Positions 19,424 to 29,230 of a stretch of 64,000 nt of DNA are shown one piece after another. Every line of letters begins with the position of its first letter. Position 1 is the first letter of the stretch. This DNA is from Chara braunii (lineage: Eukaryota > Streptophyta > Charophyceae > Charales > Characeae): contig BFEA01000252.1 of assembly GCA_003427395.1 (NCBI GenBank), forward strand, positions 557,184 through 621,183, in the 5' to 3' direction. The notes under the pieces are model-generated. The model ran no database searches. It was not told where the DNA came from and saw nothing but the letters and a program-made list of their open reading frames with translations. Position numbers and translations under genes: made by a program.

Positions 19424-19426
<3 letters not shown>
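19176..19426. other. Unassigned spacer
   Basis: No gene is recognised. It contains a duplicated phrase (TGCTAAA(A)CCC(TT)AACCCT and TGCTAAAGCCCGAAACCCT) near 19357-19413. Confidence 0.35.

Positions 19427-19461
<35 letters not shown>
19427..19461. repeat. Homopolymeric T run
   Basis: About 35 T, ending in TATGCATGCATGG. It could be the poly-A tail of a minus-strand retrocopy, but nothing recognisable lies on the 5' side of such a copy. Confidence 0.9.
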
Positions 19462-19464
<3 letters not shown>

Positions 19465-19902
19465 CATGCATGGTATTGTGGGCTCTTTTGTCAAAAACTG
19501 AAACCTTTCGCTCATGGTGTTCAAGCTTGGTCATGTCCAAGAACAATACCTGAAGTTTGGGGGGGTGGGGGAGGGGTGAGCACTCGGAAGTCTGGAAGGC
19601 AGATTAGACAGCCCTACAATACATTGCACAGCAGCTTCGGGAAGAGGTATCAATCAAGGCTTCTTTCAAGTTGTTGAAGAGAGAACTGTTCATTTATCTC
19701 AAATGGGCGAATGCTTAGGGAACACATTGACGAACACTGGTTGACCGCCCAACATGCTGAGACGAACTTGCCACGAAAGAGTACTATCATCGTCCATGCC
19801 ATGCTGATTCGGCTCACCCCAGTGGATGCTCCCTGTAGAGAGTAACAGTTAGATGCTCGTAATGTAGTCCCCTGCCATGGTAGCCCATTGACCCATTGTG
19901 AA

Positions 19903-20025
19903 ACCCTACTACCGTCTCCACCCGAATACAACGCCCGGTCATTATAGCTGTATCTGGACTGAGAGTTGCCCCAAGTATAGCTATAATGACCGGGCGTTGT
20001 ATTCGGGTGAAGACGGAAGTAGGGT
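19903..20025. repeat. Hairpin element, copy 2 (47-bp arms, 29-nt loop)
   Basis: The left arm at 19903-19949 and the right arm at 19979-20025 are reverse complements at about 45 of 47 positions. The core is AACGCCCGGTCATTATAGCT paired with AGCTATAATGACCGGGCGTT. The loop (19950-19978) reads GTATCTGGACTGAGAGTTGC then CCCAAGTAT and is conserved in copies 1 and 3. It has the form of a foldback MITE or of a miRNA-like precursor; no protein is encoded. Confidence 0.9.
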
Positions 20026-20054
20026 AGGTCATCACACTCCTTGATCGCGAACCC

Positions 20055-20135
20055 CTACAGCGTCCACTGTTGGTAATTCATTTGGGGGTTGTATCTGGAC
20101 TGAAAGTTGCCCCAAGTGCAGCTATTCGGGAGGAG
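20055..20135. repeat. Hairpin element, copy 3 (loop conserved, arms lost)
   Basis: GTATCTGGACTGAAAGTTGC then CCCAAGTGCAGCTAT (20091-20125) matches the loop and right-arm start of copy 2, only 65 bp downstream of it. The flanking arms are largely unrelated or decayed. Confidence 0.7.
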
Positions 20136-20671
20136 ATATTGCTATGATGCTTTGGTCATTCCTGACGGAAACCTCAACTTTGAGACTATGGGCCTCCCTC
20201 CACTACTCACCAAATCTGCAAAATGCGAATGAATCTTCCACTAAACCTTGGGAAGATGCACCTTCCATAATTTTTGCCTTTTGTGCATTTGGTGAGTAGT
20301 GGAGTGAGGCCCTATGTCATCCATCAGGCCTCGAAAAGGGTTGGAGAGAGACAAAACAGGAGAGATGAGGAAAGGAGAAAAAGAACACAATTTAACCAGT
20401 CTCCTCCATCTCCTCATGTTGCCAGAATGAGGAAAGAAGAAGATGAAGAAAAACACACTCCTCATCTCGCTGCCTCCTATTTTTAATTGATCTGAACCAT
20501 TATTATAAGCCCCCTCCAAAAGTTTAGGCCACCACGCTTTTCATCAACAGGCCTGGCAGGGACCGGTTCAATTCATTCAGGTGCAAAAAAATAAGGTCCA
20601 GAACTACTGTACCGCTGCTTTAGTAAGAGGGGGGGGGGGGGAAGAAAAAGAAATAATGAACGAACGAACAA
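20136..20671. other. Unassigned spacer
   Basis: It holds an inverted pair around GAGGCCCTATGTCATCC / GGGCCTCCCTCCACTACTCACCAAAT (near 20190-20320, where GGTGAGTAGTGGAG complements CTCCACTACTCACC). This is a roughly 120-bp imperfect foldback containing CAAATGCACAAAAGGCA-type words. A G-run lies near 20629-20641. No gene. Confidence 0.4.
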
Positions 20672-20828
20672 GGAATCAATTTCCACTTCTGCAAATTGCT
20701 CTCGGCATTGCAGAAACCAACTCGCATCAGATCCTTCCAACTCCTATCAGGACCTACTCCAAGCTACCAAGGACGAATTAAATGAATGGAGAAGATGGGA
20801 ACTAAAAGGCCCACAAATACGCGTCCGA

Positions 20829-23760
20829 ATGAATGACTACACTCTGAATGAATCCATGTCCAAATTCTTCTTTTCCAAAATAAAGGCCAATACAAGGAAG
20901 AACATGATCGAGGGGCTGAAGGACCCTGTGGAACAGGGGAAGACAAAATCAGCCGGCACATACATGGTAAGAACGGTCAGATCCTTCTACGCCGACCTCT
21001 ACGATTCCAACCCCCCCTCCCCCCCTCCATCACCGAACATCATCGCCTGCCAGCACATGATGACGTACTTAGAGAGAACGATCACCCAAAAACAAATGGA
21101 GGACTTGGACAAACCAATCACCCTAGGGGAACTTCACGCAGCCTTGTCCCAGATGGGAAATGGCAAAGCACCAAGAATCGATGGCCTGTCCAAAGGATTA
21201 TGGGTCTCAGTTTCGGCCCACATTGGGCAACGACCTCCTGAACTTCATTAACAACAACAGGAAAAAGAGAGGCCTGGGCCAATTTTTAAGCACCATCGTA
21301 GTCTCACTAATCTACAAAAAGGGCGATAAGGACCTCAAAAACTATAGACCAATCTCACTTCTCACAACGCCGTACAAAATCCTAGCAAAGGCATTAGCTA
21401 ATAGAATCATAAAGCTAACAGACAAATGCTTCCATATCGACCAAGCAGGATTCATTCCGAGTCAATATATTTTGGATAATGTGATGGCTCTAAACGAGGC
21501 TGCAAAGAAGATCACAGAAAAACGAATGCAAGCGGCGATCCTATTCTTCGATTTCGAAAAGGCATACGATTAACTCAACTGGGACTTCCTCCACAGCTGC
21601 ATGGAGAGGATGGGAGTCGGCCCAAACTGTAGAGAGTGGGTAAGAGTGCCACGGGCAGGGTGCTGATAAACAAAATACTATCAGCAACCTACCCGATATC
21701 GAGATCGGTCCGTCAAGGCGACCCTCTTGCACCCCCAATATTCCTGTTAATAATGGAAGCTATTGCATCTTTCCTTCGCAAGGATCCATCCGTAGACCGC
21801 CTGGTTGAACAAAACCACAACCCCCTCCATGATTTTGCTCTCCTTACCGCACAGGTGTTCGCAAACGATCTCACGGTCCTCATTTGCGCGAATAATTAGT
21901 CTTTCTAGGCCCTGGCCAGCGCCATGGAAGCCTTCAGACTCGCCTAAAAAATGAAGGTAAATTGGTCAAAAACGGAAGGTTGGTGGCTTGCAGAAGGCAC
22001 CCTCCCCCCCAACCTCCAAACCCATCCGCCTCAATGTCTTGGACCACAGGCGACCAAGCACTCCGATACCTGGGCATCATGGTAAACAGAGATGGCATTT
22101 GGCAAGGTATGCGGGAGACTCTAATCGTCAGAGCAATAACCCGCCTGGCCATCTGCAACAAAGCTTAGGCCTCCCTACTAGGGAGAGCCCTGATAATCAA
22201 CACAACAGTATTGTCCACTTTGTGGTACATGACTTTCATATGGTCCCCTCCCGAGGACGATCTGAAGAAGCTGAAGGCTAGAGGCAGGTGCTACATGTGG
22301 ACTGGTGATCCCAGCAGAACCATCTGCATAAACAAGGTGGCCTGGCAAACTGCCATTAGGAAACCGCACGAAGGAGGTATAATCGACCCTAAACAGGAAG
22401 GGATAATCAAAATCTTAACCAAACTCGTGGACCAAGATGGCGGTAGACAGCATAAGGAATCTAGCACCGGTGGCGTCCCCACGGAACATGAGTGGCCTGT
22501 TCTGGATCATGGGAAAGGAATGGGCAATCAAATCGGGGAGACCTGCAACGAGAACTAACCCTGCCACCCCCAGTCAGCCCGCCACCACACCCGTCCCCTA
22601 CTGGTCACTGATCCTGAAGGCCTGGCGCCAACTGATGCCAGAAAAGAAAGGCTCTCCAGGCACCAAAGAGGAAGTCCTAAGACAACCCTTGTTCTGCAAT
22701 CCCTGGATTAAAGACACAAAGGGTAGACCTTGGACTCTCTGGCCCAAAGACCGCAGATGGTGTCTTGGGTGGAGAGAGTAGTATGGTAGGTCAAACATTT
22801 GTGGTCAGAAGACCGACAAGAATGGCTAACCGAACAGGAACTTCGCACAACCTTGAAAGGATGCTACCTACTGACCACCAACCTGTCAAAAATCCTTCAA
22901 AGCATTCCTCCCCCGTGGACGACCCTCCTAAAAGAGGTACACACTGGGAACCAGGAGACTGGGAACTACTCGTCACACAGACCCCAACCAACCTGTCAGA
23001 AATCCTTCAAAGCATTCCTCCCCCATGGACGACCCTCCTAAAAGAGGTACACACTGGGAACCAGAAGACTGGGAACTACTCATCACACAGACCCCACCAA
23101 CAAGAGCCTACCGTTTCGAGTCAAAACCGGACCCAACCAACTACCAGGCCAAGTTCCTATCCTACCCCATCATCAAACACATCATATACGAACTAGAGGT
23201 CCTAAATAAAACACTCGAAACCTACCTTCTCAGGAAGGTTAGAGTTTCTCACAGGAAACCCTGGATTATCTTCCACCCGGAACTCAGCATCAAGGACCTG
23301 GAATTCGACCCAAAGGAATGGATATGGGATATGGGCGCCACAGGGAAATCGAGGACGATAACAGAACACGACGTAAAGTTCGGGTACAACCTCAGACTAT
23401 AGACCAGGGATGCAAATCCAAGGCTGTCAGAGAAATAGAGAACCGTACTGAACCTAGATGCCACGGACCCTGTCACCATTCCATGTACCAAAATACCTTC
23501 CCATCAGACCAATCAGAATCCACAGTCGGCAATGGCTAATGGCACATGCAGCCCTCCCCGTCAGCCGATGGCTACACGTAAGAAGGAAACATCCCGACCC
23601 TCATACCTTGGAATGCTGCTCGGTTTGCAGCAACAACTCACCTGAAGAGATCCCCCACTGCCTCCTCTTCTGCCTAGAAGTAGCATGGATATGGAAGAAG
23701 GTTCGAGAGCTGTGGTCGATCCTGTTCGCCTCGCCCCCCCTAACATCCCGCCTATCTCTA
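20829..23760 (+). pseudogene. LINE ORF2 remnant: reverse transcriptase and zf-RVT
   Basis: Frames are read in pieces. 20829-21251 holds the pre-RT region and [11 protein letters not shown], an RT motif 0-1. 21160-21573 holds [33 protein letters not shown] and the first catalytic block FFDFEKAYD, followed at once by a TAA stop. 21636-21899 has SVRQGDPLAPPIF and VFANDLTVLI, where the usual catalytic FADD pair is FAND. Then come NWSKTEG and YLGI signatures of the RT thumb. Near 23540-23700 is the zf-RVT module with CCSVC and HCLLFC. Several frameshifts, stops and two internal duplications make it non-functional. In life ORF2 nicks the target and reverse-transcribes the element RNA. Confidence 0.88.
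22881..23090 (+). repeat. 110-bp tandem duplication inside the LINE
   Basis: The block starting ACCTGTCAAAAATCCTTCAA at 22881 is repeated at 22991 with few differences, through TGGGAACTACTC. 110 is not a multiple of three, so the duplication itself shifts the reading frame. Confidence 0.92.
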
Positions 23761-23885
23761 TCCTACTCCTAACTAACATCCCCAGCAACATCACAGGCAG
23801 CAGGGAAGTATGGTTTACCCTGCTCGGAAAGTTGGCACTGTGGGTGATTTGGGAACGCAGGTGCACCCAAACAATCGAGGGAGCA

Positions 23886-24153
23886 GAGGTGGCAAGGGAA
23901 GAAATGTGGTCATTAGTGCTGAGCATGGCTGAGACGGAAATCAGGAGCAGATGGTGGATAATACTGAACTCTACAAGACAGAGACCAGAAGGACAAACAA
24001 CCAAGAAACAGACTTTCATGAGGTGGCAAGGGAAGAAATGTGGTCATTACTGCTGAGCGTGGCCGAGATGGAAATCAGGAGCAGATGGTGGATAATAGTG
24101 AACTCTACAAGACACAGACCAGAAGGACAAACAACCAAGAAACAGACTTTCAT
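23886..24153 (+). repeat. 134-bp tandem duplication near the LINE 3' end
   Basis: GAGGTGGCAAGGGAAGAAAT begins at 23886 and again at 24020. The copies match through ACAGACTTTCATGA with a handful of substitutions. Two separate tandem duplications within 1.3 kb of the same element are unusual. Confidence 0.92.
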
Positions 24154-24634
24154 GAGAAACTGGCTCCTAAAGTGCAAGGTGGAAACGGTAGTTGACAACA
24201 GTTTGAGATGGAAGGAATGGCACCAGGCACAATCAACAAGACTATAAGGTCTTGCGTCGGGTAACCTGGCAGAAGGGTCCGAATGGTGATTAATAACAAG
24301 GCTGGACACACAATGAAGGACGAGGACAAGCAGCAGAACATGGAGCAGATTCCCCCCGTATTGCAGGGACTCATTCGACAGGCTTCGGCTAGAAGCCTGA
24401 GAGGAACAAGTGGTTAGGGCAAGCTGACAGTCAATCCTCCTCCTCAGGAGTAATAAATGTCGGTCAGGGTTCCTTCGGCCAGATGGAAGGAAGCATTGAG
24501 TGGGTAATACGATGTATTCTTTATGACTTGCCGGGGGAATAGGAACCGGACTGACGCTCCCCAGAATGGATATGGAGGACCATAAGGACTTGTTTAATCA
24601 AAAGAAGAAAAAAAAAAGGAATCAATTTCCACTT

Positions 24635-25450
24635 AATCCTCCTCGCTGTCTGTACAGAAATAACTCTCCTTTAGCTCCCGACTCTTTCTCCTCGTTCTGT
24701 CACTTGTGCTGGATATAGCTGACTATCCCAACTTCACACACAATGAACAGAGGACAACACACCGCCACTTCTCTCCTCACCGACAATTGCCTTGCCTAAC
24801 TTACTCAAATGAATGTGCAATCAGGGCCCCAACAGGGCCTTCTTGATTCAGCGCCAACCAAGGAAGTGAAGATGAAGGTCCAACACAGCTGTAGGTAAGT
24901 GTTTTCTGTCGGTTCCCTCCGTCCTCCTTCTGTGGCATGCATGAGCCTACCGCACGGGCCCAAGGGCCCCTGGATGCGATTTTCGGGCGCCCCTGTGGCG
25001 GTGCGCCTTATTTTTTGGTGATCATAGGGCTGCTGTGCAATCTCTGGCTCACGGCTTATTCTTTCAGGCAGGATGAGTTATTTTTGTCCATTCTGTTTAT
25101 GTTTTCTGTGCGTTCTGCGTTTTGTTAGGTGCACAGTTTTTTTTTTCCTTTGATGTCTGTACTGGAATGGTGTCATTTCATTTTTTTTTGTGCATAATGT
25201 CTGAACAGGCACATGTGCCTGTTCCAACCAGTGGATAGACCTTGTTCACACATTGTGGCTGTTGCAGGCCTCTGGAGTTATGTTTGTCCACTTGAGGCTG
25301 CCTGCCAGTGCCTGGTCCAGCCAATGCCCATTCTAGGCAGGGCTAGTGGAGCTGCTAAGGAAGCAGATGGGCCTGGGCATGCGGTAGAGACCAAGGCCAC
25401 ACATTTACTTCGACTGGTCCAATCGACCAGGACTTAGGCCACCCTCCGTT
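24635..25450. other. Unassigned spacer
   Basis: No gene is recognised. Short open frames (24937-25128 and 25213-25437) lack domains, and T-runs lie near 25138 and 25180. Confidence 0.4.
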
Positions 25451-25558
25451 ACCATCAGGTCAGAATAGATCCAAAGGACCATCAGGTCAGATTAGGTCCA
25501 AAGGACCATCAGGTCAGATTAGATCCAAAGGACCATCAGGTCAGATTAGATCCAAAGG
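25451..25558. repeat. 27-bp minisatellite, four copies
   Basis: Four head-to-tail units of ACCATCAGGTCAGATTAGAT followed by CCAAAGG. The copies differ at only one or two positions, so the array is young. Confidence 0.97.
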
Positions 25559-25873
25559 CCCAAGAGGACTACCAGATGGAGTAGGCATTGGCCCAGCGGT
25601 ATATAACTGGACGTCACGAGTCATTAGATGGAGTTAGCTCACTCCGAGATGTCGCCAGGCTGCTGGAGAGCAGTGCTAGAGTTAGTGGACTAGTTTTAGT
25701 TGAGAGTACTGCTGATGAGGAGATCGAGGAGGATTGGAGACAGTGGAGGTCTGGAGTGACGGAGGTGTAGGGCAGACAAGGGTTCACCTTGGTACCATAG
25801 CTTGTGGACTTGATCCAGCCATAGCCCGAATTCCACTTTGCAACCTGCAGTGGGTTCACTGGTCAGTATCTGC

Positions 25874-25877
<4 letters not shown>

Positions 25878-25940
<63 letters not shown>
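25878..25940. repeat. (GA)n microsatellite
   Basis: About 63 bases of uninterrupted GA. Confidence 0.97.
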
Positions 25941-25942
<2 letters not shown>

Positions 25943-27012
25943 GGCGACTATCTTGGGAAGACAACTCCTTGGTTATGCTTCACCATTGAGTGGAGGACAA
26001 CTATTATTATTTTGACTCGTTATATCTAGGCCTTCTCTTCTCCCTCTTCATCTTTGTCCTCCTCTCGTTCTCTGTCTGTCATGTTCACTCCTCATCATGC
26101 ATGGTTTCTCCTCATCGTCATGTGTGAGTGACGAGGAGTGATCGTATGTGGGCAACACAGTCTTTTGTTCATGTATGTCCTCCTTGCATCTTAATATTCA
26201 CAATCGTATGGTCAGATTCCTTCTTTCCGTGAGTCGGATTGGTTGATTTGAATTCAGACTTCGCTGCATTGTGTTTCTCTCCTCTTCGACGATTCTTGGG
26301 TGTGTACCACACCTGTTGTCAGACAGGTATGTGACAATTTCTCTCACGTGACTAAAGTCTCATTCTTGCCTCCCTGCCCCAATGCAGGCTTTGCTTCATT
26401 GTTGCATAGGTAGACTACTCCCTTCTTCTTCCTCTTTACTCCTCCATAGTCACACAGATCTCTTCATCACCCCCAAGCTCCGCCTCATCTCCCTCTTTCT
26501 GCGCCAATCTCTCCCTCAAGTCGGAGCGTCAGCATGACTGCTGGGTGAACATCAAGCCTCTACTTCCACCTGATTATATACTTGTTGCCCCGGGCTCCAC
26601 ACGGAGTATCCGACCTGTGTACCTATGTGATGGCCTGATTGAAACGAAGTCCAACATGCATCCACACGTTTTCATACCCGCTGTAGCACTTTTTCCAGTC
26701 AGGCCACTTCTGGCGTCCGGAAAGCGAACAGGTTGTCACGCAGGGTTTTGTTGACTTTTGCAATAAATAAATAAATTAAAGAATGCAACCCCCTTCCTAT
26801 TGTGTGCGTCCGACTTTGAGCAAGACCCTTCAATTATTTGACTTCGACGGTCCCCGGTCTTATGAATCTTTTATTATGATTCTGTGATGACCTGTCCTAA
26901 CATGGACTGAAACATACGACTGATTTCTGAGTTTTGGCCATAGACTGGATGCCTTGCTGAGTTTCCCGCCTGCTACTAAGTCAATGTGTGCACGCTTGCT
27001 GGACTGCATGTC
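25941..27012. other. Unassigned, locally CT-rich spacer
   Basis: 26.03-26.53 kb is pyrimidine-rich on the plus strand (TCTTC and CTCCTC words). AATAAATAAATAAA near 26763 could serve as a polyadenylation signal. No gene. Confidence 0.4.
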
Positions 27013-27261
27013 TGTCTGAGTGCTGGGTGGCTTGAGTGTGTGTGTGGCCGTGCCTGTCTGAGTGCTGGTTGGCCTGAGTGTGTGTGTGGCCGTGCCTGTC
27101 TGAGTGCTGGTTGGCTTGAGTGTGTGTGTGGCCGTGCCTATCTGAGTGCTGGTTGGCTTGAGTGTGTGTGTGGCCGTGCTTGTCTGAGTGCTGGCTGGCT
27201 TGAGTGTGTGTGTGGCCGTGCCTGTCTGAGTGCTGGTTGGCTTGAGTGTGTGTGTGGCCCG
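27013..27261. repeat. 42-bp minisatellite, six copies
   Basis: Units start at 27013, 27055, 27097, 27139, 27181 and 27223 and read TGTCTGAGTGCTGGTTGGCT followed by TGAGTGTGTGTGTGGCCGTGCC. As 42 is a multiple of three, the array is open on both strands: minus-strand frame 27432-26860 (190 codons) reads THTLKPTSTQTGTA repeats, and the plus strand reads a Cys/Gly/Trp repeat. Neither is shown to be translated. Confidence 0.95.
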
Positions 27262-28190
27262 CAAGGGCACTTGCTCGTTCATTGGGCCCTCAGGGCCGGT
27301 ACTTACCTGTGGCCGTGACATTGAGGGATTGCAACAGGAAAAACACTCAAGTAGCGGGTAGGCCGGTACCGCACCCTGAAGGGGTAGATGTGCGGGTACT
27401 GGAGGCCGAGCAGAAGTAGACAAAAGTGACATTTTTAGAGGCCCAATAGTTGTAGGTTAGGTCTAGGCGGATACCAGTCCAACCAGTCTGGGTCTAGGGC
27501 CTGTACGGGCAATATCAGAGTTTGCAATGGTGTTTCCCTCCGAAAGGGAGGAGATACCGGTTGCTTGGAAGGCCGAGCGGCTTGGAAGTCACCGCCCGAA
27601 GAGGCAAGCAGGCCGCTATATCTCCCAGTCGGGCGAAGAGTCCGACTTCTTTTTCGGTGTGCAAGTTTGGCGACACACTTGTTGGAGCACCGGTTGGAGC
27701 AGCGCTATCCAAGAGCAGCGCTGCTGGGGAAGGAGAAGGACACGGAGGAGGAAGAAGGACAAGAAGGGGGGAAGGAGCGCCAGGGGTACTTACCTGGCTA
27801 CAGTGGCAGCCATCTTCATCACCTTGGTGGGCGCTGCAGCAAGGAGTCCCCAACTGGGGAGAACTACACCAAGAAGCTTCGAGGCAGGGTCGGGCATGGC
27901 GGCGTGAGCTAGAGCAGTCATAGTTGCTTTGGGTTGTCCTTTGGGCATTTGGGCAAAGCCTAGTAGTCCGCCATAGCCTCGGCCTATGAGAGTGAAGAGT
28001 GGGAGGGGCGGCCATGGCTATGGTGGACCTCAAGTGATACCTGCAGTAGAGGAGGAACTCGGACATTGATTTTGGATCAGCCATTCAATATTGTATTATT
28101 ATTTCTTGTATGAATAAGAGAAGGGGGAGATAAGGAGGAGGAGATTGTTGGGCAAAGAAGAAGAACCTTGTCATCTGTCTATGTTGGTGT
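27262..28190 (-). other. Possible spliced minus-strand transcript region with two strong donor-like sites
   Basis: CAGGTAAGTAC, a perfect plant 5' splice-site consensus, occurs on the minus strand at about plus 27299-27309 and 27786-27796. A minus-strand frame (28084-27515, 189 codons) begins MADPKSMSEFLLYCRYHL and crosses the second site. A candidate acceptor (GCCCGTACAG/G) lies near 27498. The protein is Pro/Ser/Ala-rich with no domain, so this may be an LTR leader and not a gene. The GAAAGGGAGGAG / CTCC pairs near 27540 may form a small hairpin. Confidence 0.3.
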
Positions 28191-28193
28191 ACA

Positions 28194-28209
28194 TCATCTT
28201 CTTCTTCTT

Positions 28210-28240
<31 letters not shown>

Positions 28241-28242
28241 AA
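28194..28242. repeat. (TTC)n microsatellite
   Basis: Imperfect TTC repeats with a TTACTTC interruption. Shadow frames read as poly-Ser, poly-Phe or poly-Glu/Arg. Confidence 0.93.
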
Positions 28243-28639
28243 TTCTCTCTCTCCTCTCAAGTTCATTCTTTTCTTTCTGCAATTGGACGACATTGTACTA
28301 TCTGATGGATGTGTATCTCGAAATTGGCCAGGATCATAACAATTCGAAATAACAAAGATCATGCTAATTATAAATTTGAATTATGCCATGCATGTATTAA
28401 GTTGCCAATTTATAAATTTGAGAACTGTGACAAGACCATCAGGAAGCATAATCTCAAGCAAAGTCAATGCAAGCGAATCAGAACAGACTGACCCAAGGCA
28501 AATACATGATAAATAAGTGAGGGCGATTACACTTAATAATCTCAGAAACTACAAATGAAGAGACATGGCCAACACTCATCAAGAGTCCTCACTCATCCCT
28601 TTCAAGTATCATCCTCAATCTCTCATTTGACTGAGTGTC
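28243..28639. other. Unassigned AT-rich spacer
   Basis: The word TTATAAATTTGA occurs twice (near 28367 and 28409). No gene is seen. Confidence 0.4.
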
Positions 28640-29230
28640 TCATGTGCCTTGCCCACGTCTGCATACTTCCCGAGATTGCGGCCTAGAGATGTAGAGCCAC
28701 CTAAAGCTTGCAAGTTTCGAATACGTCCATCCAAGACCAAAGATACGGAAGTCAACCATAGCACAAAACTCCTCCCATCGAGTAGGAAGATATGGCTTGG
28801 AAAAGATCCCTCACATGAGATGCCGCTACTCTGAGGGTTCAGTCATTGCCTCATAGTCAATCTCTCCAGGTGAGATATGCCTCTTGGCCAAATCCACCAA
28901 GTCACCCAATAAGAGCCATCTGTAAGAAGGAAAGGAACTGGAGGCTTGGGGAAGTCAGTGTAGAGCTTGGGTCCAAATCTACGGATCAGCTTGGTGACAC
29001 TCTCATCAAGCTCTCTCTCTCTCTCCTCTCAAGATATTTAGTTGCAGAGATCCAGACTGAATCAAAGTGCTCATGAGTTTCCTTGCCTTTCTTCACATAG
29101 ATCCTCAAGTTATGAATGGTACCTTTTGCGAACTCAGTGAGGACAACGAAGATTGGCAAATCTTCTTGTCTGAAACCGTGCGCTGACATACGGATACATC
29201 TTTGGAGGCAATCCTGTTGAGACTGGTCAA
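28640..29230 (-). pseudogene. Broken unidentified protein-coding sequence
   Basis: Minus frame 29189-28986 reads a protein-like segment (DLPIFVVLTEFAKGTIHNLR, then HEHFDSVWISATKYLE) that collapses at a GAGAGAGAGAGAG tract near 29009-29024. In the next frame the sequence resumes as LDESVTKLIRRFGPKLYTDF and PVPFLLTDGSYWVTWW. A third frame continues near 28870 with HISPGEIDYEAMTEPSE, and about 28.80-28.66 kb reads PTRWEEFCAMVDFRIFGLGW. Three collinear coding-like blocks broken by at least two frameshifts and one or more stops look like a decaying gene or element protein. I recognise no domain. An exon-intron alternative cannot be excluded. Confidence 0.4.

Larger units (their letters stand above)
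20689..24617 (+). mobile_element. 5'-truncated L1-type LINE with 17-bp target duplication
   Basis: GGAATCAATTTCCACTT occurs at 20672-20688 and again, perfectly, at 24618-24634. The second copy directly follows an A-rich tail (AAAAGAAGAAAAAAAAAA). These are classic boundaries of a target-primed LINE insertion. The element is 3.93 kb long and includes reverse transcriptase and a zf-RVT zinc domain but no APE endonuclease, so it is truncated at the 5' end. The perfect 17-bp duplication implies a fairly recent insertion, although the coding frame is already broken. Confidence 0.93.

Noticed and set aside
27013-27261. A CRISPR array
   Set aside because: The units are contiguous 42-bp tandem repeats with no unique spacers, in a eukaryotic context.
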